Origin: Dichomitus squalens LYAD-421 SS1
Lineage: Eukaryota > Basidiomycota > Agaricomycetes > Polyporales > Polyporaceae
Length of the DNA: 64,000 nt
Reading direction: 5' to 3'
Assembly: GCF_000275845.1 (NCBI RefSeq)
Contig: NW_006766897.1
Span: 424,321-488,320 of the forward strand
Below, piece by piece: positions 46,860 through 58,205 of the stretch (positions are counted from its first letter, which is position 1; each line of letters opens with the position of its first letter). The notes beneath the pieces are model-generated. The model had not been told where the DNA came from, did no database searches, and was given only the letters and a program-made list of their open reading frames with translations. The position numbers were made by a program, and so were the translations under genes.

Positions 46860-47799
46860 GTGATGGTGCGAGAGTTTTCGCGGAGATGAGCGAACATAAT
46901 GACAGTGGAGGAACGGAACACGGAAGTCATATGTCGGCTTGCGAATGTTGCCGTGGAAGATACAGTCAGACGAGTCAATGTATAAGTAGCATGCTTATCC
47001 GGATAAGAGGCGGGTAAACGGAGGAGGAGAGGGCGGCTTACGAATAGGCTCCGGGGGTTGGACGAGGTTTGACTGAGGTGGCCGGGCCGATGGATCTGGA
47101 CCTGAGATCGTGCGGTGATGGGATAGCCGGATGGGATGGGCACCTTAGATGCAACTGCCCGATTTTGACTTTGGAGTTGCTGCCTCGTGTCGTCGGGCTC
47201 CCATCAGCACCATGCCTTTGCACCTTCGCTTTGGGGACCAACTCGCACACAAACAATGGAAAATTTGGCCGCCTTAAGCAGCGGGGCTCTCACTCCCGTG
47301 CCTTTCTCCGAGCCTCCTCCTGGTCGCTTTCCCTCGTCTCCCGACCACACCAGGCTCCTGCTCGTTCGCTAGACCGCTTTCTGCGCTTCCTGCAGCGGAA
47401 CCGGTCCTTTCGACGGGCACGACTCGCACGGACACGACAGGATATCGGCCACGATCACGAAACGAGTTTAGAGCACGGTCCGACACACGGCCACGTTTTC
47501 TCGCTTTGCTACGCTTGCACCGATTGATTCTGCAGAGGTCACGCAGCGCCGCCATCCCGAGGCCTCGTTTTCATTCATAGCCTCATTTCGCACTTCATTC
47601 GGCTCGCTTGCCCCTTTGCGCCTATCGCCGCTTCACCTCTGTTGTCGCTTTTGGTCGAGCCTCCCTGCAGCATCGCGTGATGTCTCCTTCAAATACCAGG
47701 GCGCAGAGCAGGCCGAGGGCCCAGTCCCGCTCACGTTCCAACAACAACACTTCTTCAACCAAGCGACCTCTCTTTGCTTCTCTCTTTTGTCTGCCCCGC
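46860..47799 (+). promoter_or_regulatory. AACS 3' region and promoter/leader of the first MARVEL-like gene
   Basis: The 940-base region is pyrimidine-rich from about 47290 to 47780, typical of a fungal leader. An in-frame upstream ATG at 47680 could extend the next protein by 40 basic, Ser-rich residues. No separate gene seen. Confidence 0.4.
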
Positions 47800-49288
47800 A
47801 TGCCCCCCGTGTTCAATATCGTCCGGGTGTGCGTGTATGGTAAGTGCAGCGCAGTGTCTACCGCAGTGTCATGCGCATCGCTAACGGTCTGTGGCCTTCG
47901 GTAGTGGCGGTCCTGGTATGGACGATCGTGTGCTTGGCCATTGCGGCGCACTTCCAGAGCATCCTCCAGTCTTCGGACCTTAGTGAGTACCCTCCCGTCC
48001 CTCCTCTGTTGCGGCAAGAATACTGATGCTTTCTCAGCTCGTTTCGTGCCGTTCGCCATCTTCGTCTCCTGCACAACTATGGTTATCATCATCGCTCTGT
48101 ACGTATATCTTTCGAACAGGACAGATGGATGGATGGGTACTCATGGCGGACATAAGGCTGGCCTTTGGGTTGTGGAAGGAAAGGAACCCTATATCCACCA
48201 GGGTTGAGCTCGGATGTCTTCTTCTGGCTGGAACTCTCTGGCTAGGTGCGTGTTTCATCTTCCCATGGATATTCTTACACTCTTTTCATTGTGATATCCA
48301 TCTACAGCGCTGGGGGCATTCGTCGCTAACTCCGACTCGGAGATGGCTGACGTGGAATGCTTTTCCTCGTCTGACGCCAACGCTGAGCCCATCGACATCC
48401 CTGGGTGTGAGTACTCGATCTTTTCACCGACCGGATTTTGGCATCTGATCTGTCCCTGTTTCAGTCAACTCTGAGACCTATCACGCTCAGTACCATGTTC
48501 TCGAGGCCTTTTCCTTCTTCAACATGATTCTCAGTAAGTTGCCCCTCGCCCTATCAAATTGCCTTCATGCACTGACAGACCATCGCGAAGTTTTCGCATT
48601 CCTTGTACTATTATTGGTGCTCGCCGTGCGGCAACACCGCGCGGGCTCGAAGCACGTTTGGGTTCTTCCTGTGACGATGATCTCCTGGTTCGGTCGGACC
48701 GGTAAACCTGTGGGCAAGCTTCCCGCGCCAGTTACCCACCGCTCGCGCTCGCAGTCTCGGCGTCCGACGATGACCGAGAAGGAGAAGCCCAAAGCGCGCT
48801 CCCAATCGCGCCCGGCTGATGTCCGACGGAACGAGTCCCAGCGCGCTCTCCTGCGTGACGACTCTTACAGGACGAACGACTCTCGCCGCCCGCTGAACCG
48901 CGACGACTCGCAGCGGACGAACGACTCCCGCCGTCCGCTGAACCGAGGCGACTCGGGGCGGACGACGGACTCTCGCACGCCGCTGAACCGCGACGACTCG
49001 TGGCGGACGGCGGATTCCCGCGGCCGCCCGGATCTCCGGCGGGACGACACGCGTCGGACGAACGACTCGTCGAGACGGCCCGATGTGCGTCGGGAGGACT
49101 CGAGACGCACGAACCCGGGCGAGTCGCGGCGGCTGGCGACACGAGGCGCGTCGCCGACGCGGAACGAGGTGCCGACGTACGTGTACTGGATGCCGCACAA
49201 GTCGCCCGAGGAGGCGCATACGCGGGAGACACGAGCGCCTGCCCCCGCCCGCGACAGCAAGTTCTTCGGCCTGTCATCCCGGCGGTGA
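47800..49288 (+). CDS. MARVEL-like four-helix membrane protein with an Arg/Asp/Ser repeat tail
   Basis: Seven exons (47800-47839, 47905-47982, 48038-48098, 48157-48245, 48308-48406, 48465-48533, 48591-49288) give 377 residues. Four hydrophobic segments can be seen: NIVRVCVY to VWTIVCLAIAAHF, RFVPFAIFVSCTTMVIIIAL, RVELGCLLLAGTLWLALGAF, and FSFFNMILIFAFLVLLLVLA. A non-membrane loop before helix 4 contains two Cys. This is the pattern of fungal MARVEL-type proteins. The long cytosolic tail begins WFGRTGKPVGKLP and carries a tandem repeat of about 15 residues. Function unknown, probably membrane organisation. A second MARVEL-like gene follows in the same orientation. Confidence 0.85.
48857..49120 (+). 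repeat. Coding tandem repeat, about 45 nt per unit
   Basis: Units encode variants of DDSxRTNDSRRPLNR. The first four units keep a 45-nt period (starting near 48857, 48902, 48947 and 48992), and later units drift to DDTRRTNDSSRRPDVRR forms. The nucleotide repeat is imperfect, with changes mostly at third positions. Confidence 0.85.
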
Positions 49289-49948
49289 CGGGCCCCGAGG
49301 CGTCGTTGCGGGGCGGGTATGATTATTATGCACGACATTGTCATCACCATCATACATAGACACGACGGCTCTATCTGCTGTCGCATTGGGCCGGATTATT
49401 TGTGATGTATTATTTTGCTTAGGGTAGCACGTCGCTCCTTTGTGTGTACCATTAGAAGTAGCCTGGGTGTATCAAAGGGTGTATTGAAGTGTAAAAGTCA
49501 GCGTGTGCGCGTGCGAGGTGCCAAGGCTGCAAGTACGTTGAGCCTTGTGGTGGAGTCGGGCGATGAGGGCACGAGGCGGGGTGCTGATGGCGCTCCCGTC
49601 AAACGCGAACACGCGCTCGGTCATGTGACGTGAGACATTGAACTTTGGAGAGACGCGCCGAGTCCCGAGTCGCGGCTACCGAGGCCAGGGCAGGGCAGGG
49701 CGTGTTGATCTTGTACGGCAGACGTCATTCCACGTTCCAACGTTCCTCCCCGAGCCTCCCCTCTGCCCGGGCTGCGACCCCCTGCGTTCGCTCTAACGAC
49801 CCGCCCCATATCTCTCCCGCCTTTACGTCTTACCGCGATACCTGAAACCCTGACGAACGCTATATTCTCTTGGTTCAGCTCTCGAGGTAAACATCGTTTC
49901 ACCTCCTCTTCGCATCTACCGACGAGTTTGACCTCCCCTGCCTCCAGG
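49289..49948 (+). promoter_or_regulatory. Intergenic region between the two MARVEL-like genes
   Basis: The 660-base gap holds the 3' UTR of the first gene and the promoter of the second. No coding signal was seen. The last 200 bases are pyrimidine-rich. Confidence 0.4.
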
Positions 49949-51092
49949 ATGACCCAGCTCTTCAGATCCATGCGCCTCTACGGCAACAGTGAGTGTTATC
50001 GACTGTGCCTCGCCATGCTCCTCGTGAAGCCTGATCGCGACCTCCGCCCACGCCAGTTGTTCTCCTGCTCCTCAGCGCCACCGTTCTCGGTATCACAGCA
50101 TACTGGGCAAGCATCTTCTTGCCTAACGTCCGCCGTGCGTGCCTTGTATCATCGTCGTTCTCCACCTGGCGGTTCATGTGACTGTTGTACAGACGACTAC
50201 TCCATTTTTGCCATAATCGTCCCAGCCTTGACCATACTACTACTACTGATTGGGTGCGTAGCTGCGCTTTGTTTTCTCTCCACTTGCTCATGTTGTGTCC
50301 ACAAGATTACAATGGTCCACCCCGAGAACGGAGGCGTTCTTCCTGTTTATTCTTGGAGTGCTTTGGCTCGGTGAGTCCTCCCGCTCCGTGATCACCCAGC
50401 GTCACAGCTAAGATATCGCTTTGCAGCCATGGCAGCATGGACCACGTGAGACTGTCCGCTATTTCGCTAATACGAACTGACTCTCACCGTTGTTTGTTCA
50501 TAGTGACATCATTGGCAACACTCAGTGTGACTCCCTCACGAGCCAGACTATCCCGACGAACTCCGGGACGCGTGAGTATGCCCTCGCTGAGAATGATTGA
50601 CCTTGCTGACACATTTGCAGTCTCGGAGAGAAGCTGGTGCTACGAGATGCGCGTCGTACAGGCCTTCTCGTGGATGATCTTCTGCCTCTGTTCGTCTTCC
50701 ATACGGGGGCTTGGCTTGCCGTTCGATGCACAACTAACTGCCGACCCGGCTGCTTTCTTCTAGATGTAATTTTCCTCTGGATCCTAATCTCACTCACCAC
50801 GCGCGCCAAGGCGCTCGGCCGTCCGTTCGCCTGGGCAGAGCCGATCATCGAGCTCCCCTGGTTCGGACAGTGGCCGGGCTTCCCCGAAGGCCAGTACCCG
50901 ATGAACGGCATGTACCAGCAACCGTACGCGTACCCCGCGGGCGCGCCCATGTACGCAGGCAGCGGGCAGCCGCAGATGACTCCCGGGTATGTGATCCAGC
51001 AGCACCCTGGCCACTCTGTAGTAATCCAGCCCGGGGTCGGGGGGCAGCCTCCGACTATAACTCAGATCCCCGGCTCGGTGAGCTCGGTGTGA
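49949..51092 (+). CDS. MARVEL-like four-helix membrane protein, second paralog
   Basis: Eight exons (49949-49988, 50057-50134, 50193-50253, 50306-50370, 50427-50445, 50504-50571, 50621-50689, 50764-51092) give 242 residues. The four membrane segments are IVLLLLSATVLGITAYWASI, FAIIVPALTILLLLIG, AFFLFILGVLWLAMAAW, and FSWMIFCLYVIFLWILISLT. A loop with two Cys (NTQCDSLTSQ and RSWCYEM) precedes helix 4, as in the upstream paralog. The cytosolic tail is Pro/Gly/Tyr/Gln-rich (PWFGQWPGFPEGQYPMNGMY) rather than repetitive. Exon 5 is 19 nt. Gene order and exon phases match the upstream gene, which suggests tandem duplication. Confidence 0.85.
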
Positions 51093-51962
51093 AGAAGTCG
51101 CGCCCCCCGGCCCAAGGCTGTCGCTGCGCCAACGTGCGGCGTGCAACGTCGAGACGTGCGGTGCTTCAATGTGCACATGAACATGCTACGTGGAGGACTG
51201 CCTGGTAGTCCCGGTTTACGGTTACCCCCGTTTGCGCGCTTTTACCCCTGCTTTCCTGTGATATCTGGTTGCTTGATATCCGGTGTACGTTGACGAGACG
51301 AGATGACGATGGTTCACGAAGCCTATGCCGTGATGCAGACGAACAAAAAACTACGAACACCCTAGACGAGCTATCCCCAGTGCTTCTACTACGTACTATC
51401 TGTATTTGTTGTAGATAACCTTGTAGTCAAATGTAACGGACGAATTCGTGAACATTAGCGTGGATCACTCGTGTTGTCCGCATATGGACGGCTGAGCACG
51501 TACTCTATCTCCGAAGAGAGATCCAGTGCAAGGGACATGTTGCTTCTACGTGGTTCTCTCATATCGCCTCTAGCCATACACTCAGCTGCAAGAGGGCTTA
51601 TGTCTACGTCCAAGCCGTCCCCGCCACCGCGCGTGCACGTTGTCCCTTGCACAACGTGATTGCTCGTGCGGCCACCATAATGCTGGCCTCGTGTCGGGCA
51701 CGCTCTCGGGCTTCCGCGCCCGTTCCAGGCGACGAACGCGTGTATGCAATGGAGATGGGGTATGTACAGGATCAGTGCCCGTGAGCTCGTGATGGCTCGA
51801 GACGACACCGGCCGCCTCTCTGACAATCGCAATCACCTGCAGTCCCTTTCCCTACGTTACATCGGCCGCCTTCCCATCGACACCCTCGCTGGCGTGGTCC
51901 ATCGTTACGCTTTGGATTCAGGATCATCAGCAAGCCCTGCTCGCCCGTCCGAACCGTCCGAG
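51093..51962. other. Intergenic region after the second MARVEL-like gene
   Basis: 870 bases with no supported gene. Short frames on both strands lack codon bias and domain-like sequence. Confidence 0.4.
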
Positions 51963-52690
51963 ATGCCCCTGTTTGAAGGCCGTACTGGGAGGTCGGTGCT
52001 GTACGGTACGTACGTCATTGGCAGGACTACGCGGGCATAGCGCAGGGAGATGACGAGCGATCCGTGCGCAACGTTCGACTCATCGCATCTCGCGGGCGAT
52101 GCGTGCACGCAGCCGGGAGCGCCGCGGCGGTAGCGCACCTGGTCATGATGCTCGTGCCGAATTCTGTCCGTGAGTGCCCGTTCGTTCTGTTCCGTAGCTC
52201 GTGCAGCTCTCGTTTGACTCCCAGACGTTTGGGTATGGCAGAAACGTACAGCTTGATGCAGACGGCGGTGGCTATCCTCGCTATTGCGTCCCTGGCGGTG
52301 ATGTGAGTACGTGGAGATGCTGACGGGGCAAAGGTGCTCACCGCGAGTAACAGGGTGGTGACGCACCATAGGAGAGATGGCGCTCTGCTCACGCATACCC
52401 AAGAGGAGATGGTGCTCATCGCGGCCTTTGGGCTCATGTGGTTCGGTGCGAAGTCATGCCCTTCTGAGGCAAGTGAGGTATTGACGGGAATCCTTGCAGC
52501 TGTCCTGCTGGGATGGCGTGCCTTCCAGCAACGCGGCATCGACCCAGGTACGGCGGCCAACACCGACCTCGCCAGCGCGACGGGCCGCTCAGCTAACAAG
52601 TACAACGAAGGCTTCACACCCGAGCGGAGGCCGTACCCGTGTAGGAGCGACTCTGTGTATTGCGTCGTCGAGGAATGGACGTACTGGTGA
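51963..52690 (+). pseudogene. Probable third MARVEL-like gene, divergent or degraded
   Basis: A plausible first exon starts MPLFEGRTGRSVLYG at 51963, similar in position to the starts of the two upstream paralogs. Later fragments look family-like: VAHLVMMLVPNSV (52113 on), LMQTAVAILAIASLAVM (about 52255-52305), then after an intron RRDGALLTHTQEEMVLIAAF-type sequence (52350-52450). The pieces can be joined only with weak splice sites, the first helix is short, and the region expected to hold the Cys loop and helix 4 is not recognisable. I infer a decaying or fast-evolving tandem copy. Confidence 0.35.
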
Positions 52691-53614
52691 TGTTTAGGGG
52701 TGCATCTCTCGTATTTCCGGCTGCTCTTGTGGTCTCATGCTATAATCCGCCCACGAGGCCCGCGTTGAGCGCGATGATGTATTTTATACTGGAGTCTCGG
52801 TGTTTTAGGAAAGCTTTTTTCAGAAGCCTCACGTTGCGGAACCTGCTAGAGCGCAGCTACGTGCGGTTCCGTACGCCAGCGTCGGCACCAGTGGCACGTA
52901 TCTATTGCACACTATTCTCGTCAGTGGCACTCTGCATGCACCTCCTTCCGTTCGTGGGCAGCGCTGCTCAGGATCATGCAATGTGGGGGATCAATACCCG
53001 CAGAAGGGCATTGAGCACATCGTGGCCTAGGGCAGCAACGGAGTAAGGGTCTAGGCTGGCACCGCGTCGTTGGTATTAGTAGCGATATCGATGAGCGCGA
53101 TTATTAGCCAGAGGTTAAGATTGGGCACCCTAGACGATGGACGGAGCGCGAACTTGGTCTCGCCCCAAGCTCATGTTGGGTGCTCGAGGATCAAGGACCG
53201 TATCCGCGAACGCATTGTGCGATACAACGTCATGGTAGACGATTCGTTTTCGCGGGAGGACTAGCAGCCGTACATGAGGCTTGGTGCAACTGGCGAGATG
53301 TTGGCAGGAGGTTATAGAGGAGATACAGACGAGAAAGGGGCGTGTTGTGGCGGGCTCGGGTAGATACCGGCACAGCGGTCGCCTGGCGCGGGGTCACAAT
53401 GCATCCTTCACCGCTTAACCTCCCCTCAACATCGACTCTTCCGTCCGCCCCGTCTCTGGCAGTCTCCCTTCTCCATAGCGCATACGTCCTCATAGTCTGT
53501 CGACTCAACACACTCCTGACGCTCACAGCACTTGGCACCATCCCGCTCCTCAGGCCAGACGCTAGGCATCATGATAAGTATCCGTTCCGGCATCGCAAGG
53601 AGTCCGCGATTGAC
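52691..53614. promoter_or_regulatory. Intergenic region upstream of UBC8
   Basis: 924 bases; no supported gene. The right end (53400-53614) is pyrimidine-rich and presumably holds the UBC8 promoter and leader. Confidence 0.4.
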
Positions 53615-54521
53615 ATGAGCTCGGACCTATACAGTTCGCCCAGCAAGCGTCGTATTGAGACAGATGTTATAAAGCTGTATGTATTTCATTCCGCGAGGAA
53701 TAGCCCGATTGCCTGCCGTGGCGGGAGAGATTCTGAACGCTGTTCGGGATGCATAGGCTCATGTCGGACTACGAAGTGAACCTCGTGAACGACAGTATGC
53801 AAGAGTTCTACGTCCGGTTTTATGGTCCTGCGGAGAGTGCGTATGTTGTTCATCACCAATAGTTCTGTCTAAACTAACACCTTCCTACTCATCCCCCTGA
53901 ACTCCCTCTCCCTCCTCGCAACTTCTTGTGGCATCCTCGGGTTGCTAATATCGGACTGCTGCGACAGCGCCTTTCGCCGGCGGTGTGTGGAAGATCCATG
54001 TCGAGCTTCCTGACCAATACCCCTTCAAGTCGCCTAGTATCGGGTTCATGAACAAGATCTTCCACCCGAATATCGACGAGCTGTACGCTCCCTTCCGGAA
54101 AGTTGCCACATGTGACGCTTACACGTTTGGCGTACTACAGGAGCGGCTCCGTTTGTCTCGACGTGATAAATCAGACATGGTCACCCATGTTCGGTGGGTC
54201 GTCTGCCCTATGTCATACTATTATTGAGCGCGCGCTCACGCGTCTGAATTCTCTCCCTCCACAGACATGATCAACATCTTTGAGGTCTTTCTGCCGCAGC
54301 TCCTGCGGTATCCCAATCCTAACGATCCTCTCAATGGCGAGGCTGCTGCGCTGCTTATGCGCCATCCAAAGGAGTACGACGCGAAGGTTAAGGAGTACGT
54401 CCAGCGTTTCGCCACCAAGGAGGCCGCCGACGCTGCGTTCGACAAGGACGATGAGGACGGCGAGGACGAGGAGATGAGCGACATTGGCAGCATCTCCGAT
54501 GACGAGGCTATGGAGTCATGA
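53615..54521 (+). CDS. UBC8: Ubiquitin-conjugating enzyme E2, Ubc8/UBE2H type
   Basis: Five exons (53615-53676, 53757-53836, 53968-54082, 54141-54193, 54265-54521) give 188 residues. The N-terminus [20 protein letters not shown] is typical of Ubc8/UBE2H. The core has [34 protein letters not shown] and [20 protein letters not shown]; the catalytic cysteine is Cys91 in [17 protein letters not shown] short acidic tail ([20 protein letters not shown]) follows the last helix, as in UBE2H. In yeast Ubc8 works with the GID/CTLH ligase to degrade gluconeogenic enzymes; the same role is inferred. The catalytic exon is only 53 nt. Confidence 0.96.
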
Positions 54522-55030
54522 GCCCCGCCTGTCCTGCTCGCTTCACGCTGACCTCACAATCCCTTGTTCCTTTCTCATCTCTGGTTCTCGGATCCATTCC
54601 TGCATTCCCCTCTCTTCTCTACCTAACTTAATACGTGCCATTGCTGGTACGCTCTGTGCCTGTTATTGATGTACCAACACCCCCCCTCCATCGCATCCGC
54701 GTCCGTAGGCTTCACTCAATCACTTGGAATTCGGCTGTATCTCTGTATATCATTGATATCCCCTCCGTCTGTCTCCCTCGCCTTCTCCGTCGCCGTTCGA
54801 ATCCTCTTCCTCCGCGTCGTACCCTTCTCTTAGCCGTCCGGACACTTCGTGCTGAGTACGTGTTGCGTTAGCTCCAGGGGACGTAAATTGTCCAGCAACT
54901 GAAACACGATCGTTATGAGCGAGACAACGCTGTGCACCGAGCGGTTCACGGAATGAGTATCGTGGTGGATGTGTGGGACGGGAGTGAGCAGTCATGGTGA
55001 CGTTGGATCTCCATAAGGACAATGGTTCGG
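54522..55030. other. Convergent 3' region, UBC8 / THOC5
   Basis: 509 bases between convergent stop codons, pyrimidine-rich near 54740-54850. A B-box-like GTTCGAATCC at about 54797 has no matching tRNA fold. No gene seen. Confidence 0.45.
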
Positions 55031-55873
55031 TTATGGCACGGGCGTGGACTGTGAGGGCTCCGACGTCGTCGGGATGGTCTGGACGAGGTCATGGACCTTC
55101 TTTTGCACATCCGTGGCAGTCTAAGTCAGGCGAGCGTCAGACGTTTGGTCATGAACGCGTTTACCAACGCAGCATGCACGGACCTTCATGAGGTTGTCGA
55201 TGTGGGTCTTAACGCTCTCCATTGTGGCGAGCTTCGCTCTGCTTTCCTTTAGAAGCGCCTCTTTCTCCTTGATGAGTTCCTTGCGTCTCTGATCGAGCCT
55301 GAGGAAGCGATTAGGCTGAGTACTGTCTGAGGCACGATGAACACCACTGTGGCACACCTCTGCCGCTCGGAGAGCTCGAAGCTGAGGCGATTGAGCATGA
55401 GCTGGTGCTCGTCAGTGAGTACATCGTCCGTACGCGCTGCTTCTGGTGCGAGCTGTATGAATTCCTCCAGGGAGTGGACGGGGATGTCCTGATAAACGGA
55501 GCTACAGGAGCATTACCGTTAGTCTTCGTTCACATGCGCAACGCGAGCAGACTTACGCAAACTGCCGGCACTTCTCGATCTCGCGTTCTAGATGGCGCTT
55601 CTCGTAGAGGAGGTTCTGAAGTCCCAGGTACGTGTGGTCCATCTCCTGGCGCGAGTCCGCGGTGGCTTGCTTGTGGGCGCGCGTCGCATGGTTGGCGGCC
55701 CTATTTAAGGCTTTGAGTCGCGCGAAGAGCGCGCCGGCACGGATGGTGACGAGCGAGGGGTCATCGTTGAGAGAAGCAGAAGATACGAGCTCGCGCAGAG
55801 CATCGAGCTCGTTCTCGGGGGACGGGGGAAGGACGTGGAGAGAGTCGTCGTGTGTGGGAGACATAGTGGTCAT
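55031..55873 (-). CDS. THOC5: THO complex subunit 5 (THOC5 / Fms-interacting protein family)
   Basis: Four exons (55873-55557, 55501-55358, 55298-55184, 55120-55031) give 221 residues from MTTMSPTHDD; a second ATG at 55864 would give 218. Helical blocks include DHTYLGLQNLLYEKRHLERE, IEKCRQFASVYQDIPVHSLE and HQLMLNRLSFELSERQRLDQ, followed by RRKELIKEKEALLKESRAKL. These match the N-terminal coiled-coil core of THOC5. The metazoan protein is much longer, while short fungal forms lack the C-terminal RWD part. THO couples transcription to mRNA export. Divergent from the glucose-6-phosphate dehydrogenase gene. Confidence 0.88.
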
Positions 55874-56172
55874 GTGCAGGGAGGATGAGAGCGGAGTGGC
55901 TGCAGAGGCCGGTCGGGGGGCGTGGGACCAGCCGGCGGCCAATGGGAGCGGGAGGAAGCGCCGGGCCGGAGAGATTACGAGTGGGATCAAGATTTACATC
56001 ATCGGGCAGCGATGGGATGCTCTTTCAGCAACCTCCTCCCGCTGCCACTGGCTTCCTCCAGACGGCATAAGTCCCACCAAAGGTGCTCCCCTCGCCCCCC
56101 CCCCCCCACGTCTCTCTCTCATACTGACCGTCTGTCCCCTGCCGTCCGTCCAGTCAATCCCTCAAAGAAACA
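55874..56172. promoter_or_regulatory. Short divergent promoter, THOC5 / ZWF1, with a 13-base poly-C run
   Basis: Only 299 bases separate the two start codons, so the promoters probably overlap. A run of 13 C (56095-56107) sits 66 bases upstream of the ZWF1 ATG within a pyrimidine-rich leader (CTCGCCC to CTCTCTCTC). Confidence 0.6.
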
Positions 56173-58205
56173 ATGGCTACTACAGGTCGTCCCCGTGCCA
56201 TGTCTGGCACCATCCCCTCCATGGAGACCGCCCACGATCAGCTCAAGGACAACACAGTCATCGTTGGTGCGTCCCCCCACCCGTCGCCCTCATGACTGTT
56301 GTCACCTTACCACTCGTGTGCAGTCCTCGGTGCTTCCGGAGACCTCGCGAAGAAGAAAGTGCGAGCCTATCTCTGAATCTGCCCGACGATCCTCCGCTTA
56401 TGCTGCTCCTTGCTGCTTCCCCAGACATATCCCGCGCTCTTCGGCCTTTATCGCATGGGCTTCCTGCCCCGGGATGTCAAAATCGTCGGCTACGCGCGCA
56501 CCAAGATGGACGATGCCGAATACCACAAGCGCATCACGTCCTATCTCAAGGTCGCCGATGATGACGCGGACGGCAAGGCCAAGATCGAGGAGTTCAAGAA
56601 GTTCACGTTCTACGTGTCTGGCGGCTACGAGGACGGGCCCTCGTTCGAGAACCTGAATAAGTTCCTTGAGGAGATCGAGTCCAAGTACCAGAGCAAGGAG
56701 CGCAACCGTCTCTTCTACCTCGCTCTTCCTCCCAGTGTCTTCATCCCCGTTGCCCAGCACATTCGTGAGCAGGCCTACTCGAAGGACGGCATAAACCGTA
56801 TCATTGTCGAAAAGCCCTTCGGCAAGGACCTCGAGTCGTGCCGTGTCCTTCTCAGCTCTCTCAAGCAGCACTGGACGGAAGACGAGACGTTCCGTATCGA
56901 TCACTACCTCGGCAAGGAAATGGTCAAGAACATCCTTGTCCTCCGTTTCGCCAACGTCGCATTGAACGCGGCCTGGGACAAGAACTCGATCAGCAATGTC
57001 CAGATCACGTTCAAGGAGCCGTTCGGTACTGAGGGCCGTGGTGGATACTTCGACGAGTTTGGTATCATTCGCGATATCCTGCAGAACCGTGAGTTCCGCG
57101 TTCCCATCATGACTCACCGTCGACGCGTCTGCGTGCCGTGACCGTTACTCAGCTCGGAGAGCGAAACGCTTACCCAATGCTATTACAAGACTTGCTGCAG
57201 GTGCTCAGTATCATCACTATGGAGCGCCCCGTTTCGTTCTCGGCCGAGGACATCCGTGACGAAAAGGCGAGTACTGAACATGCGTAGCAGCTTGCGTGTG
57301 CTTTCTAATGGTCCCGAAATTCGGCAGGTCAAGGTGCTCCGTGCGATTCCACCAATTGAGCGCAGCGACACGCTCCTCGGACAATACGTTGCGGCTAATG
57401 GAAAGCCCGGTTATCTCGATGACGACACAGTCCCGCACAACTCCGTCTGCCCAACGTACGCTGCCACTACTCTCTGGATTCACAACCCCCGGTGGGAAGG
57501 TGTCCCCTTCATTCTCAAGGCTGGTAAAGGTACGCGTCATCATCTCACGTGCTCTATTCACGGATGCTTACTATGATACGCCGCCGTACCGGGAATCAGC
57601 CCTTAACGAGGCGAAGGTTGAGGTCCGCATACAATTCAAGGACGTCACGCAGGGCATCTTCAAGGACATCTCGCGCAACGAGCTCGTCCTCCGTATTCAG
57701 CCCTCCGAGGCGGTTTACCTCAAGCTCAACACCAAGACGCCTGGCCTGAACACCCGTGCGATCCCGACGGAGATGGACCTCACGTACAAGCGCCGCTTCA
57801 CCGACATCAAGATCCCTGAAGCGTACGAGGCTCTCATCCTCGACGCGCTCCGCGGCGATCACTCGAACTTCGTTCGTGATGATGAGCTTGACGTCGCATG
57901 GAAGGTACGCTGACAACACTCTTTTGACTTTCCTCGTCTGCGCAATCACTCATCGTAGCGATCGCGAACGTCATAGATCTTCACACCGATTCTCCACTGG
58001 ATCGACGGCAAGAACGGTCCTGCGCCCAAGCCCGTTCCTTACCCGTATGGCTCCCGTGGTCCCAAGGAGCTAGAATCGTTCATCGCGAAGTACGGGTATA
58101 AACGGACTGTTGCCGACTAGTAAGTATTCTCATGCCTCGCAGTGTGCCATCGCTGACAATGGGCTCTCCAGCACCTGGCCAACAATGAACGTCTCGAACC
58201 TCTAA
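56173..58205 (+). CDS. ZWF1: Glucose-6-phosphate 1-dehydrogenase
   Basis: Eight exons (56173-56266, 56324-56358, 56425-57088, 57190-57266, 57328-57529, 57600-57904, 57977-58119, 58172-58205) give 517 residues, the usual length. Key motifs are the NADP-binding [19 protein letters not shown], the catalytic [19 protein letters not shown] (His203 by my count), the EKPFGKDL element and [18 protein letters not shown]. It makes NADPH and 6-phosphogluconolactone at the entry of the pentose phosphate pathway. Exon 2 is 35 nt. Intron 4 (57267-57327) uses a GC donor, AAG|GCGAGT, needed to keep DEKVKVLRAI in frame. Confidence 0.98.

Noticed and set aside
45506..47143. Long minus-strand frames (166 and 368 codons) opposite acetoacetyl-CoA synthetase
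   Set aside because: Antisense shadows of conserved exons; products are low in domain content.
52027..52617. 196-codon minus-strand frame opposite the third MARVEL-like locus
   Set aside because: No domain, no coherent hydrophobic pattern for its length and no codon bias; the plus-strand MARVEL-like fragments explain the region better.
54790..54810. GTTCGAATCC, resembling a tRNA B box
   Set aside because: No A box at the right distance and no acceptor or anticodon stems can be formed.
55632..56561. 309-codon plus-strand frame spanning the THOC5/ZWF1 promoter
   Set aside because: Crosses THOC5 exon 1 antisense, the divergent promoter and ZWF1 introns; not a plausible protein.
56398..57117. 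239-codon minus-strand frame opposite ZWF1
   Set aside because: Antisense shadow of the G6PD catalytic exon, where codon bias keeps the opposite frame open.
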